From NCBI GenBank assembly GCA_035578905.1, contig JAQJVL010000280.1:1054001-1118000 (forward strand): 64,000 nt of DNA, given 5' to 3'. Positions 34,497-47,306 of the stretch are shown one piece after another (position 1 is the stretch's first letter; each line of letters begins with the position of its first letter). The DNA is from Stictocephala bisonia. Its lineage: Eukaryota; Arthropoda; Insecta; Hemiptera; Membracidae. Made by a program: the position numbers and the translations under genes. Below the pieces are notes generated by a model that worked only from the letters and a program-made list of their open reading frames with translations, made no database searches and had not been told where the DNA came from.

Positions 34497-35089
34497 TTGT
34501 ACGTGTTTTGTAAAAGTTTGTGTTGTTCACTTATACTTTTAATTAAGTAAAAACTGTGTTTCAAATTTAAAAATGTTCAAATATTAATAAAGTAAGGGTA
34601 TGAAAGACAATAAAAAATAAAACACACTATAACGAAGTGAAAAATGTCTTAGTTAGATCTGTTAGGACTGTAAAGTCCTCTCTCCTCTCAACCTCAATGT
34701 TCAAATAATATTATCTGGAAAACCAAAATATAGAAATATCCCTACAGACAAAATATACAGCAATTAAAAGTATAGAGTTATACAAAAAAAGAATAGGACA
34801 AAAATATTGCTTACTAAGAAATTGCCATATAGTTTACATTTACAGCAATATTAATTTATTATCAATGTATTGAACCATTAAACATTTTCTGGTGGGTTCA
34901 GGCTTGAAACAGCCAACATTTATCTGAAGTCGAATTCAGCTAAACTCTGTTCAAGTACATGCACGTTTCTAGTTCTTTGTAATGTTTATTTTAGTATTTA
35001 ATTTTTTGTTAGGCCTAATTTTTTATATTTCAACAATAATTTTAAATGTATCAATTATTAATGAAGTCACTTAACTTATTGTTGTACAG

Positions 35090-35202
35090 GACAACCAACG
35101 GGATTTAGAAAGTGCAACAGAAACGCTATCAGAGTACCTAGAAAGAGATATAACATCTGAGAACCTTGCTGATATCAAACAAAAGGTTCAAGATAAGTAC
35201 AG
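35090..35202 (+). CDS. ari-1: ariadne-1 exon: Ariadne domain, penultimate
   Basis: A 113-nt exon (phase 0 in, phase 2 out) runs from acceptor ttgtacag to donor gttagt and encodes [20 protein letters not shown], then [17 protein letters not shown] and the first two bases (AG) of the next codon. Conserved throughout animals. The final exon must start with one base completing an Arg or Ser codon. Confidence 0.96.
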
Positions 35203-36514
35203 GTTAGTCTAATAAAAAATATATTTTTGTAATACCCTTAATTTACTAGCTAATAAAATTGACTTAGATTCTTTTAATGACGTAATAAAATACTTAAGTT
35301 TCATTTTTACCTGATCGTAATACAGGGATCCCACCTAACTGATGGACTAAAACAGAATAGTCCATGAATTTCCTTAATAAATCTTAAAACTACATAACTC
35401 ATCGGAAGAACAAAAAAAAGATGTTTACTGTCTCAAATATACTTATGATATAAATTGGATCTACACAATGTCATGTTGCTTGTGGCAAGATGGGGAGAAA
35501 ATTGAGTGAGATAGGGTGTCTAACGGTCAGAGAAAACAAGGATATCACTGAAAAGTTGCAGATTTTAATAAATGCTCACGGAGAATTTTGGTCAACAATA
35601 CTGGAACATTCCAGTACCTTGCTCAGATTCATAATAAGGATTCGCAGACAACCGTTACATGTCTTGCCTGGATAAACTATTGTTTTTATCCGGTTTTATT
35701 GTACCAGCATTTGAAGATCTGTATAAGTTGAGGGAACCACTCCATTTTTTTTTCAGCAAAAAATAGACTTACAGCGTAGAAAATAGGTTTTGAAGAATAA
35801 TTGAATTACAAATTTGAAAATTGCATATTTGTTCAAACACTTTAAGTTAGTCTGTGTCTATGAGTTGAAGTGTTAATGGCAAAACGGTAATGGCACAAGG
35901 TTTACATTATGCAACTTGTTCATTAAACTTGAGTTTTACATCAGGTTGCAGTCTGTTAAAATCAAAGTGAATCTGTGTATTGGGAATTAGTATCGACAAT
36001 ATTACAACCAAATGACAACGCAACTGCTAGCAACTTATTACCAGTCAGTTGATATTTGCACTTTCTAAAGGGCTTTTAACTAATTATGATTAGTCAAAAT
36101 AAGTTCCATACCCAAATAGTATAGGTATAGATTTAGTTTACACAAACTAGACATAGTTGATTGTGAATAATTTAGTATATCTTCATGGATAGGCTTCTAC
36201 GGTCATCATTACTATCAAAATCTTGATCCTCTGCCAAAATTATTGAATGAATAATTTTAGAGGCTATAGAAATTATAAAACAATCAAAAAATTTCAATAA
36301 AGACAGTACAATAGAATTAAGTACTATGTGGAAATCAATTTTAAGCAAATTAAAAGTACGGTGCATAAGAGGAGGTATCCAAAGAAAGCTGAGAACAAGT
36401 GGCTGGAGCCAAGGAGGACTGGAATGGTAAGGAAGTCACCAGAACACCCCCTCCACCACAAGCCTAGCTCATCTCTTCTAGTCGAGTTCTGTGAATGACA
36501 GTGTTTGACTTGCC

Positions 36515-36546
36515 CTGAAGATGGCTGACTGTAATATGGCCGAAAC
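36515..36546 (+). ncRNA. hammerhead-like core, Penelope-type context
   Basis: CTGAAGA (36515-36521), then GGC...GGCC able to close helix II, then GAAAC (36542-36546) matches the conserved CUGANGA/GAAA core spacing of a hammerhead ribozyme. A short ACG...TGT helix III is possible just 3'. I could not find a convincing helix I, so activity is unproven. The same core wording recurs at two other palindromic Penelope-like sites in the window. Confidence 0.35.
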
Positions 36547-36908
36547 GTCGGCAATGTTTGTACATGATGTACATAGCCAAGTTACGCGATCGAACCCATA
36601 GGACAAGACGTTTATGTTATGCTTGATTTAATGTTTGCATAACAAATTCATTATTCAAACGCCCCAAAGGTAATGGGCCTGACCTTTATTTTGAAAACTG
36701 AAGAATGTTAGTTTAAATTTAAAAACAATTGTAAAATTTCATAAAAGCACATCAGGATTTTCTCTTGACATTTCTCCCCTCAGTAAAAATATGTTTTACT
36801 GTTTCTTAACCCTGCATCATTATTAAATTCAGGGTTTCATTTTAGAATTTTTAAAGAAACTTTGGAATTATCGACGAAGAAGTTCATCATGTTAAAATTA
36901 GTTAACAG

Positions 36909-36987
36909 ATATTAGTGGAAGCCTGCGGACAGCTGTCTGGAACATTCGCATGAAAAATGTGGAAAGAACTGGTGGAGATTACAATGA
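36909..36987 (+). CDS. ari-1: candidate terminal ariadne-1 exon with in-frame stop
   Basis: After acceptor gttaacag the first base completes the split Arg codon (AG|A), then TAT (Tyr), as expected for the family's KYRYC junction. The next codon is TAG at 36913-36915. In the same frame the remainder keeps family landmarks at the right spacing: LEHSHEK, then KNWW, and a TGA at 36985-36987 one codon short of the usual end. Other residues have drifted. Either this is the decayed remnant of the true last exon, the gene now stops two codons into it (losing about 25 residues), or the sequence holds errors. I see no better last exon before 47 kb. Confidence 0.5.
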
Positions 36988-38261
36988 AGATAAACAATTT
37001 CAGCTCCACTACCAAAACACCTCAGATTGTCATAAAACTTCATTAAGAATGAGATAAATGTGTATAAATGGTTGTGTTGAGAATAATGGTGCACCAAGAA
37101 TTTTAAGTGAAATCTAAATTTGTTTATTTATTCAATTATTTCATATTTAACATAACAGAATATTTTCAAAATCGTGTACACCAATGACAAGCTCTGTTTG
37201 AGATCTACGTATGTGGAGCAAGCCTGTGTTCCATTAAATTTTCGTGTGGTTTTAATTTGTTTGCTTGGTTACCAAAATGCGCAAAGAAAACACATTTTTA
37301 AATAATTAATTTTTTATTTTTAAATTTTTATTAATTGAATGTATTCTTGTTTATACTGAAACTCACTGTATTCAATTAAAATAACAATTTAAGCAGATGT
37401 GAATTTTTTGTAAATTTAAATTTGTGTTGCTAGTAATATCATTGTTTTTTTAAAATCAATAATTACTAAATTACATATTTTTTTAAAAAAAAATTCCCAC
37501 GCATACATTTCCCCTGTAATTATTTGTTGTTCGATGGGATTATGTAATAATTGTACACAATTTGGACATATTGGGGAACACAATACATTTTTATTTTATC
37601 ATTGCTTACAGCAGTAGTTAATTATTTGAAAGATTTTAATTACATTAAAAATTCATAATTTGTTTCAAAGCATTTAACGTTTTCTTCATAAAGTGTTATG
37701 GCAAACTAATCATAAGGTTACCATTAGGCACTGTTCATTAATATTACACAAATGACATTTAACAATGTGTATTGTCATTATTATGATCAAATAATTAAAA
37801 CCAAAAAAAGCAATCTGAAATATGTACCAGCATTGTATTTGCATTTTAAGGGATTTTACATAATTTAGTGATTGTCAAAATAGTCCACCCAGAATATAGG
37901 CATAGAAGTTTACACATATAGACAATATGATTTATGTGATATAATGTTGAAATGCTCATGATGGCATTTACAGTCATCATACTATAAAATCTAATCCTCG
38001 CAAAATATTGAATAATTAACAATATTTTTAGACTCCTATAGAAAGATAAAAACAACAAATAATTTTCAATAAGTCTGTAAAAAATTTAAATCACTAGCTC
38101 GAATCATTTAAGCTTAAAGTGGTGTAAAATGCGAGGTTAAATGAATTGGAGAAATTAGAATTGACTACATGTTAAATCCAGAACACTACTCGACTACAAG
38201 CTAAGTATTTATAGTGAGTTCATGTTTGAATGACAGCTAGTTGTTGTTAAGTACTTGTGTG

Positions 38262-41010
38262 AATATGAATGAACACTCCTACAATGTTTGTACTATGTTC
38301 AAGGCAAGTACTGCGGAGAAGCATGGAAAGATTTTGTTAGTGATTTATGTTAATAAAAGTAATTTATCTCAAGAACTGAATTTCTTTGAGATATGAAAAT
38401 TTATGAAATATAAAATTTAAATTTCAAAGCACATCATGTTCCTAGTTATTTCTCTTTTTTATTTTATTGTTTACTGCTCATAAGTAATTCATGGTTTTTA
38501 GTTTGTAATTTACAAAGATGAAAGTGACATGTAATTTTGTTTTCAGATAATTGTGAAACAAGGTTTTGGAAAGTCCATCAGAAATATATGAAAATGTGGA
38601 TACAATATAACTGTTGCTAACGATCTCAACATGTACATAAATCCTTGATATTTAAATTTTTATAAAATTAATTAAATCTGTTATGAAAAATTTTAATTGC
38701 AATTCAAGATTTTTTTATTGATAATTTTATTCCTATTTACCAATTAGTATTTTGAATGTTAAACAATTTGTGAATATAGACTATTACAACTAAAATGTCT
38801 TTATTCATCTGGTTATTTTTTGTTCGTTACAAAAACAAAAACCTTTTTAATAATCATTTTTTTATTTAACATTTGATAAAGTGTGATAGAAAATCATGTT
38901 CATGAATAACAATTAAGCAGAAATGTATTTTGAAAACATTGTTGTATCTAAAATAAAAGTGTTAAAATGTATAAATACAATTATCCAGATGAGATTTTTT
39001 AAATGAAAATCAACACAATCTGCATCTACTTAATTATTTTAGTTGAGATGGTTGAAGTACACAATTGACTTGGAAATAACAGCTTTCAATTATTTTGTAC
39101 ATGATTATTTGTCAAGACTTTTATTTTAAAAATCAATAATGTTGTTTAAGTTTTTTACAAATGCAATTGGCAAAGATATAGATCCGGGTGCATAAACAAC
39201 ATACTTATCAAACTTAATTGTCATCATATATTTCAAAAAAAATTTATAGCACTAAAATAAATACATTTAATATTCTTATAGTTGTGTAATTGAAATTTCA
39301 CCATATGAGTTTTAATACAGAATATAAATTGTTTATAACAGATAACTCCAAACTGATATTAACGTTGCTGTATAATTTTGGAATTTCTTGATTGATTTTC
39401 AATCCTGTAAACATAAATCTAACTAATACACAAATATGATAGTTAAATTGTTAGAATTTTTCTAAAGTTAGCAATCCAATTTTTGGTTTTCAACAAAAAA
39501 AACTTTAATCACACTTGTTAGAGTCTGCAATTTTCTAAATAGCAGGGTTAATTGGGTGTTATAATTTTCCATGCTTTAATTCCAGCCCCCTTTTTCTCGA
39601 TACAAGAAATTAAATTGATGTTTGGTATTACTATGAAAATGAACACTCCTAAACAATTTTCGTGTCTAGTTCAAGGCAGTATTGTGGAAAGGGTGAAAGT
39701 GGGACATTTATAGTAAATTTAAATAAGGAATAAAGGTAAGGTTTTAAATGCTTCAGATTTAATTTCTATTGATGGATAGAAAATTTGAGACATAGTAAAA
39801 GTGTACCTTTGGCATATACTTTCACGTACTGTTTATCTCATTTTTTTTTTTTATCTTTCCGCCAGTAAGATAGGCAATATAGTTGTTACTTTACAAAGTA
39901 CACTAATCATTATTTTAAGTATTTACTGATTAATTTAACAGGTTTAGAAAGTCTCCAGAAATTATTTTCAAATTGATCATTTTACTGAGTTTATATGATC
40001 TAAACTGGATACATTTAAATCCTTGATAGGGTTCAAAGTTCTTATCAAAATATTAAAATCATTATATAAAGATTTAACATTCTGCCTTTCAAGATTTTTT
40101 TGATTAATTTATTCCTAATTTGCAGATTGAACTTTGTTTAAACAATTGGTAATTGACTCTTACAACTAACATGTTATATTGGTATTTTTATTTAACACTA
40201 AAATGTTCTCTGCTATCATGTTTGATGTTAGTCGGACCATTTGAAAAAGATAAGAAAAGCTCAGTTTTTGTACAATGTGCAGATAAGTGTATATTTATAC
40301 CATCACTTTTCTAATGTAAGTTTAAATGTATAATACATATTTCCAGAATGAAGCATTATTTAATCTTATCAATCACAATCTGCATCTACTCATATATTTA
40401 GATTGGGATGGGTTGAAGTATGCCATCTGCGTTGTGAATTATCAGCCTTCAATGTTTTGTATAATTCTGTTGTAAAATTATTGTTAAATCAATAATAGTG
40501 TTTAATTTAAACTGCATTGCAAATTATCCGGAGCAAAGAAGCAACATAATCAAATCAAACATAACTTGCATACAAATCTGAAAAGAAAATTCTATGGGCA
40601 TTGAAAATAAAATACATTTATATGTATTCTTTAATAGTTGTGTATTGAAATACACCTAGAAAGTTTTTATACAATATTTAATTTGTTTATTAAACGAGAT
40701 AAACTACCAAACTGCAGTAAACAGTTGCCTGTTTACTTTTATCGGCTGTATTCTGTTCCTGTTTCTCAAGTTCTGTGAACAGCAGTAAATTCCTACCTAA
40801 TACACAAGAGTCCATGATTGTTATTGTTAATTTTTTCTAAAAGCTTATAATTCAATCTTTTTCCAACAAAAAACAGTATGATAATACACTTGTTATGAGT
40901 TCTGCAATTTTCTTAAATACCAGTAAATTGCTTTATTGCCTTCCAATGCTTTAATTCCACTCACCCTTTTATCTTTTAGATAGCAAGAATAAAATTGATG
41001 TTTGGTTCTC
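38262..41010. repeat. diverged tandem duplication, ~1.37-kb unit
   Basis: Unit A (38262-39630) and unit B (39631-41010) share ordered landmarks about 1.37 kb apart: ATGAACACTCCTA (38270, 39640), CACAATCTGCATCTACT (39013, 40375), TGCTTTAATTCCA (39572, 40948) and AAATTGATGTTTGGT (39611, 40991). Divergence with many indels shows an old event. The stretch TACTGCGGAGAAGC in A (TATTGTGGAAAG in B) weakly resembles the start of the ariadne last exon. Confidence 0.8.
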
Positions 41011-42382
41011 TCTTTTTTTTTTTTACTTTTTATGTTAAAATGGAGGACAAATATGAAATGGATGTCAAAGGTCATCCTCCACCTTGCCTATTTACTGTCT
41101 TTCATCACTTTACTGTCCCTGCCCATAGCACCTCCAAGTGTAATCTACCTCTGTATAAAATCATATTTTGTCTTCCATATTAAATAGACTATGATTATTT
41201 TTAGCTGTACAAGAAAGCTTGTTAACTAGGATTTCAGGTTTGAGACTTAATTTACTGATTATCACAGTTTTATACATCTTATGAAAATGAAAGTACATAA
41301 TAGTAGACACATAATGGGAAACTTAATATTAGTTATATATACTAATTGATTATTTATAATTTGATGGTTTTGTTATTTTTCACTAAAAACTTACTAAGCA
41401 AGTAAATTTAAACAGTTATCTGAACTATCTAATTGTACTATGTAAAATAAATTATTATGAGAGTTAATTGTTGTTAAGGTTGATGATATTGGTCCAAAAA
41501 TACTACCTCTTCTCTAATAATATGATAGAATCCTATTTTAGTTTTATATTTAGATACAATAAATTTTAGAAATGTTGTACAGTATCTTAGGATTGCATCC
41601 AACAACTATTTCGTTACTTGGCTTGTATTACACCTGAAAAGGCACTGTATTTAATGTGTTGCTACTAATTAATTTCATAAATAGTTTTTTTTATAATTCA
41701 GTTGATAATCAATAGTTGACCAAATATAAACAATTTAACAATTTACATAGTCGTCAGATGTACCAAAGAAGATAAATCCAATCAATACGATGTAAGATCA
41801 CAAAGACAAATAATGTTTGTATTGCGGTAGTACCTTTTTGAGGTGAAGTTTTATGCTTGTTTATAGTGGGTGTATATTTCTTGCTTGGTTACATAATTAC
41901 GTGTCAGTGCTATGGAATTACTTTCTTGATTTGTTAACCGTACAATATACAGCAGTTTTTGTTGTACATTATACTTTGAATTAATGATGAACGTCAAGTA
42001 AAATTCATGGTTTGAACTTGCAAATATAGGATTATATTAACAGTAACGTAATGTCATGGTCATCGTCAGAGTTTATAAACCACAACTGAAAATGGCAGTT
42101 TTTCTACTGAATGGAACAAGTTTTATGTTTAGTGAAGCAACATTGAGCAATAAGTTTAAATTTGGTAGTTAATTTTAAAAACATGTTTATTTTCTATGGA
42201 AATATAAATTTTTAAAAATATTTTATCGATTTGTACTTTCAATAATTTTATAACTCATGTAGTCTGTACTCTGGGAATGATTATCTGTATTTTGAACTTT
42301 CAATTTGAATTAAATACGGCATAAATATTTTTAGAAATTATTTAGGATTAAACTTTATTTTGACAATCTTTTAAGGTTTTTT

Positions 42383-42670
42383 TTATATTGCTGTTTTATT
42401 ACTTGTTAAATTAATCTCATTTATTAAAAAATAATTGTTATGTCTCAATAAACTTACAAGACATCTGTGATTTATATTGAAATCTATTTTAAGTTTACTT
42501 AAGCCAAATAATTTATATCTATGTCCAAAAGTATCCGCAGCAATCTTGGCATCATCTTGGGGTTCTAGCGTCGCGTCATTCCCAAGTGAGTTCTCTGCGC
42601 TTCTCGTTTTGTTCGCGGATTGAAATGCCTTAGCCATCGTGTACATAAGAGTAGCAAATATATCATTCAT
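42383..42670 (-). CDS. orphan ORF, 95 aa, coding-like 5' half
   Basis: Begins MNDIFATLMYTMAKAFQSAN and includes SAENSLGNDATLEPQDDAKI. The first 55 codons are GC-richer and less biased than surrounding AT-rich DNA, with CpG-containing codons (GACGCGACGCTA). The C-terminal half becomes AT-rich and Asn/Leu-rich. I recognise no domain. It could be a small gene, an exon of an unrecognised gene, or a transposon piece. Confidence 0.25.
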   Translation of the reverse strand: MNDIFATLMYTMAKAFQSANKTRSAENSLGNDATLEPQDDAKIAADTFGHRYKLFGLSKLKIDFNINHRCLVSLLRHNNYFLINEINLTSNKTAI

Positions 42671-44166
42671 GGCTGCATCGTTCTATTGCCTCCCGTTAAG
42701 GCTAGTCATCTTTTTTGTATATTTTTTTCACAATGTATTTTTATTCGGTAATTTTTATTTTGACAATATATTTTTGCTAGTAATAACATTAAATCTAGCA
42801 AGCTCTATGTAATTAAGTATTAAATTACTAAAGTAGACAATTGTGTATAATAATTGTACAGTTATTATATTGTAATAGATATAACATTTTCTATATAATG
42901 TTCCCTTGTTTCAAGTGGTTTATTAAGTTGTTAGATCAGTTTACACAGTAACTCTTATCTGTTTTTAAAGCGTTTTATCATCTAGCAAATTTTTATTCAC
43001 CAAAAATAAGATGCTATACTTTTGTTTACAATAAATTATTCTTTCATATGGCTCTTGATTCATTTAAAACCTGACTTACAATAGCTACTATTTTTGTATA
43101 CTTAGATAAGATATGCAAGCTTGTCGTCAAAAATCTGGTTTTCATCACCGTTAGTAGTTGCTTTTCCCAATGTTTATAGATAGACCAGATGCTTTTACTA
43201 AGCATAAAACTCACCAAAATTTATTAATTGGACTAGATGATTTTTCTCCTGAGCCAGATCAGTTGCTGCTTCTCCCACAAATCTCACCAACAATCCCACG
43301 TTGACGTGATGACGTTCATATGGTTGCTGCATTAACACCACAAATGTGCTTTGTTTGGTTGATGTTTGCTGTGAGTGGTCTTAATTTCAAATCCATTCCT
43401 CCAGACATTGTTTTATGACAGTGTCATAATATGGTGGTGCTAGATGCTGTAGTCTTTAGAAATCCTTATTCTAAGTGAAGTAATTGTAAACAAAAATAAC
43501 TGGTCTGGTTAAGAAAAATGACTAAAAATTATATGCTCTTTGTATATGGTTTAATTTCAGCTAGAGAGTTATGAACTAGCCAATTATAATGGACTTAACT
43601 TAAGCTTAGATAATTATATCAGAGTTTCCCATGTTAGCTAACTTTTTCCTACATCGGCATGATCTTGAACCTATGCAGTTTAGTCAGGTCTTTTTCTTAG
43701 CTTTACAAACAAATATTTGACAAGCCTTTTTCAGTCTAAAACCCAAACTTCTATTGAGGTGTATGATATGTTTTGAGGCTAACATATATGTTGTAATTTG
43801 TTTGGTGTTGGCTTTTAAAATTACAAAGTTATTTTAATGATAATTTTGGTAATATATTTTTGCTGGTGGAATTTTTATAACTCAGTTCTAATGTGAGTTG
43901 TATTACACATAGTGTAGTTTTTAGGGTTCTACCTCCCTCTTATTTTATATAATATGCTTCATTTATTGATCATAGTAATACTGTTGGTGCTACCGTATTT
44001 AGACTGTGTTTAAAAACTGTCACGCTTAGCTTATGTTATAGTGAACAGTAATAACCCCCCAAGAATGTTGTAGTGTCACTTATGGTAACTCCAAAAGCTC
44101 CTGGTACAAGTGCACCATATTATTTTAGTGCTCTTAATACCAACTATACACATAGTAAAAAACCTC

Positions 44167-44740
44167 TTAACAGACTTGGTGCTACGTGGCCGTAAAGTCG
44201 GCCACGCCGTCCGACCACTAGTGGCTGTGTGGCCGTCTAGTCGGCCAAATTGCCTCACTTACATTATTAGATCAGTCTTCGCCCAGCCTTTGTCGGTTTC
44301 GCTTGTTAGTAGGTCTTGCACTTCTGCAGTATTCTACAAATAGGACGTGGTTTTCAGTTTCCGGTTACAATTATTTTTGAAGTTTCTATTACTGTTTAAT
44401 TTGTTTTTTCGAGAAATTGGGAATAAAATTTAGTAAAAAAGATGTAGAATGTATTACAAAGAATGAAACATTAAAAATACTGTATTTATGTTCTAAAAAC
44501 ACTCTGACCAACCTGAATTAATTGTGTTCTGTAGCATGTTTTGAAATATTTACCTCAGATTATAAAAAATGTTAGAAATGGGCCTGATAATAGTAGTTTT
44601 TAATCTTTTTCATTTGTTTTACCTCATTCCTTATATTACTAACTAGTTTATTACAAAATAAAGTGGTGTAACAAATCTTGGACATTAATTTGTTGGTAAA
44701 GTCGTTCACCAGGGGCTGATGGCCGACTAGACGGCCATAG
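44167..44740. repeat. cluster of GGCCG...CGGCC palindromes
   Basis: TGGCCGTAAAGTCGGCCA (about 44187), TGGCCGTCTAGTCGGCC (about 44230) and, 490 bp on, its reverse complement TGGCCGACTAGACGGCCA (44719-44736). CCACTAGTGG lies between the first two. TTAA precedes the first (44168). This arrangement echoes the palindromes in the piggyBac-type MITEs, but I cannot pair element ends. Confidence 0.55.
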
Positions 44741-46320
44741 ATAAAAATTAGCTTTTGAGCATTCCACATAAACAGACAACTTCTGACAGTTATAAATTGA
44801 CACTACACAATCACAAAAATGAATGCTTGAAAAAACTATTTCAATCAGTGGGGTACGTTTTTAATTTATATATGCAGCCACACATGGTGAAAATGAAAAT
44901 ACTAATAAAAATTTCCTAAACCAATGGATCAAACTGCTTTTAACTGAATTGTTGAGTCATAAAGCGATGCTGGATCAGTGAACTTAATGAAACTTTTAAC
45001 ACTACCTCAGCATCACTGGAAATATTTGCACAAGAGACACAGTTTCTTTCAATGTGTCACGAAACAGTGGAAACGTAAGAATGAATGAGGCAGAAAACTG
45101 TATGTTTGCCTGAGTTGATTGTTATTGCTTGGGTCTATTGAACATGAAATCATAACTTGATATGCAGTTTTAAACTGATTTATGTTTACTTTTTAAAACT
45201 GTAATGCTTCATATGTTTGACTTTTGTTATCAACATTCAACAGTAATAAAAATATATTTGTATGTTAAGTTTGTTCTTTTCTAGCAGTTGATTGATTTTG
45301 CTTCTTACTAATCATTTTGTATTTCATTTTTTAGAGTGTTCAGCGAAGCAAACATTTTATTTTATAATTAAAACTTCTTTTTAATAGTTTCCTTTTGGTA
45401 AAGATGTGTTGATAAGTCTATGAATTAGAGAATTGAAACCATTTCGTTTTGGGGATGGTAAATGAAATGAACTTTTCATAGTAAATCTATAATTTTAGTA
45501 AGTTTTCAATACATTTTTAAGTGAATAATTCTAAGTCCTATGTCTTGTGTTATTAGTAGATCAAAATATGGAATTGAGAAATGTAGTTCAATTTTGTGTA
45601 CATTTTATGTTATTGTAAAAAAAGTTTAGTTCGGTAATAAAACTTAAAAGATTTTTTGTTAAAAGCGGCAATAACATCATCTATATATGGAAGCCAAATT
45701 TGAGGAAAACATTGTCTAATTTGTTTTGCATTTGTTTCATATGAACTAAGAAATATATTTGCAATTAAACATGAAAGTGGATTCCTATTTTTTCTGTTTG
45801 ATTGTAATAATTATTATGAAACTGGAAAGTATTATGGTGCATTTATAAATATATCAATAACAAATATTTATAAATTAATTTACAAGTTTTGTTAATTTCA
45901 AAAGCTTCTTTTATTGGAACACAAGGGTAGAGAGAAATTACAAACTGTGAAACGTTTATTTTTGTCATAAAAGTGAAATGTTGTCTTTTATGTTGTAAAC
46001 TATTTGGTACATTATAGATAAATAGAAAATACAAGTTAAATTATAACCAGTAAATAATATAAGTTAACTATGTAATTTGTAAACAGCATTCTACAGAAGC
46101 CTATCTGTGTGCACCTAATAGCTCTTAAAAGCATTGATGAAACAAAAATACTTGCATAAATGGGAAATATATATCAAAGGTTATAAATACAATATTTTAC
46201 TCAGTTAAGTACTTTATTTATCATTTTCAGTTTTTTTTTTATTTTTTATTAATTACCTAATGACAATATTCTTATTACTAGAATAGTTTGAATCACTGGA
46301 ATTTGGATAGATTTACACTA

Positions 46321-46385
46321 CCCCCCCCCCCCACCCACCCATACACGTACAGTAGTATTAGCCCATACTTACACTTACAGTAGTA
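46321..46385 (-). repeat. minisatellite copy, reversed
   Basis: A 12-C run, then ACCCACCCATACACGTACAG and TAGTA: the reverse complement of the unit at 31163 and 51253. A second degenerate partial unit (CCCATACTTACACTTACAG) follows. It lies only about 20 bp outside the left TTAA of MITE 3. Confidence 0.8.
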
Positions 46386-46407
46386 GTGAGACAATTAATT
46401 GACAATT

Positions 46408-47087
46408 TTAACCCTCCAATTGCTGACCGTCTGGATTGAGACGATTTAATGGTATTTCCAGTGCCAGCGTCTCGATCGAGATGAATAAAACATCACGTCA
46501 CTATTTAGTTTATAACTTCGGTGATTGTGGTTGTATCGCGATGTTTTTTATGTAGTACTCTGAATGAATCAAAGCATCGAATGAGCATAGTTTCGATATA
46601 CCGAACAATTGAGTACTAATGGTATTGAAGCAAATACAACAGGTTATTTGTTGTCTGTGTTGTGATTTATCTGTGCCGTCTTGCATTATTGTCATAGTTA
46701 CGTGTAGTTTTGTTCAATTTTCATTTTGAAACAAACTAACAGTGTTTGGTATCATTGGAATAACAATAATATTGAGAACATTTTGTCTATCTCCAAATTT
46801 GCATTTTGATGTACAGAAAGTACTCTGCCGAGGCGCTAATTCGGATATTGAAAAACCAAAAAAGTTACTCTTCATAAATTGTATACAAGATAATTTTTCT
46901 AAATGAAGGCAAGTAAATAACAGTTTTTCTATTTTATTGTATGTGTTTTTCTGAACAAAGTGATATATAATAAGGCTTGGTATGTATACCATCACAGAAA
47001 AAAATATAAATAATTAATCATAGCTCGCTTAACAAAAATAGCCTGGCACTAATAAATAAATATTTTGCTGGCACTTCGGAGGGTTAA
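46408..47087. mobile_element. piggyBac-type MITE 3
   Basis: TTAA at 46408-46411 and 47084-47087 with inverted ends TTAACCCTCCAATTGCTGAC and GCTGGCACTTCGGAGGGTTA. Subterminal palindromes CGTCTGGATTGAGACG and CGTCTCGATCGAGATG sit near the left end. It is 680 bp, AT-rich inside, with no transposase. Same architecture as MITEs 1 and 2 but a different palindrome. Confidence 0.85.
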
Positions 47088-47306
47088 AAGATGTCTGACA
47101 GGAACTATTTCAGATAGACATATTATCACTAAATATAACATTAAATCAATATTGTATTCTAAATTTGTAATAGGTTTTATAAAAATAATTTTACAAAACC
47201 GATCCAGGTAAATGCAAATTTTAAAAGATCAGAAATAGTTTTTGAAAGGATTTGCAAAAAAATTATCATTTCAACACAACAATTAAATTGATTTTCAGAT
47301 GGCTAT

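Larger units (their letters stand above)
41020..46320. other. AT-rich intergenic or 3'-flanking DNA
   Basis: This lies between the convergent ariadne and SORD genes. Apart from the ORF at 42383-42670 and the palindrome cluster at 44167-44740 I recognise no gene, TIR or repeat family. Polyadenylation-like AATAAA strings are common in this AT-rich DNA and not informative. Confidence 0.4.
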
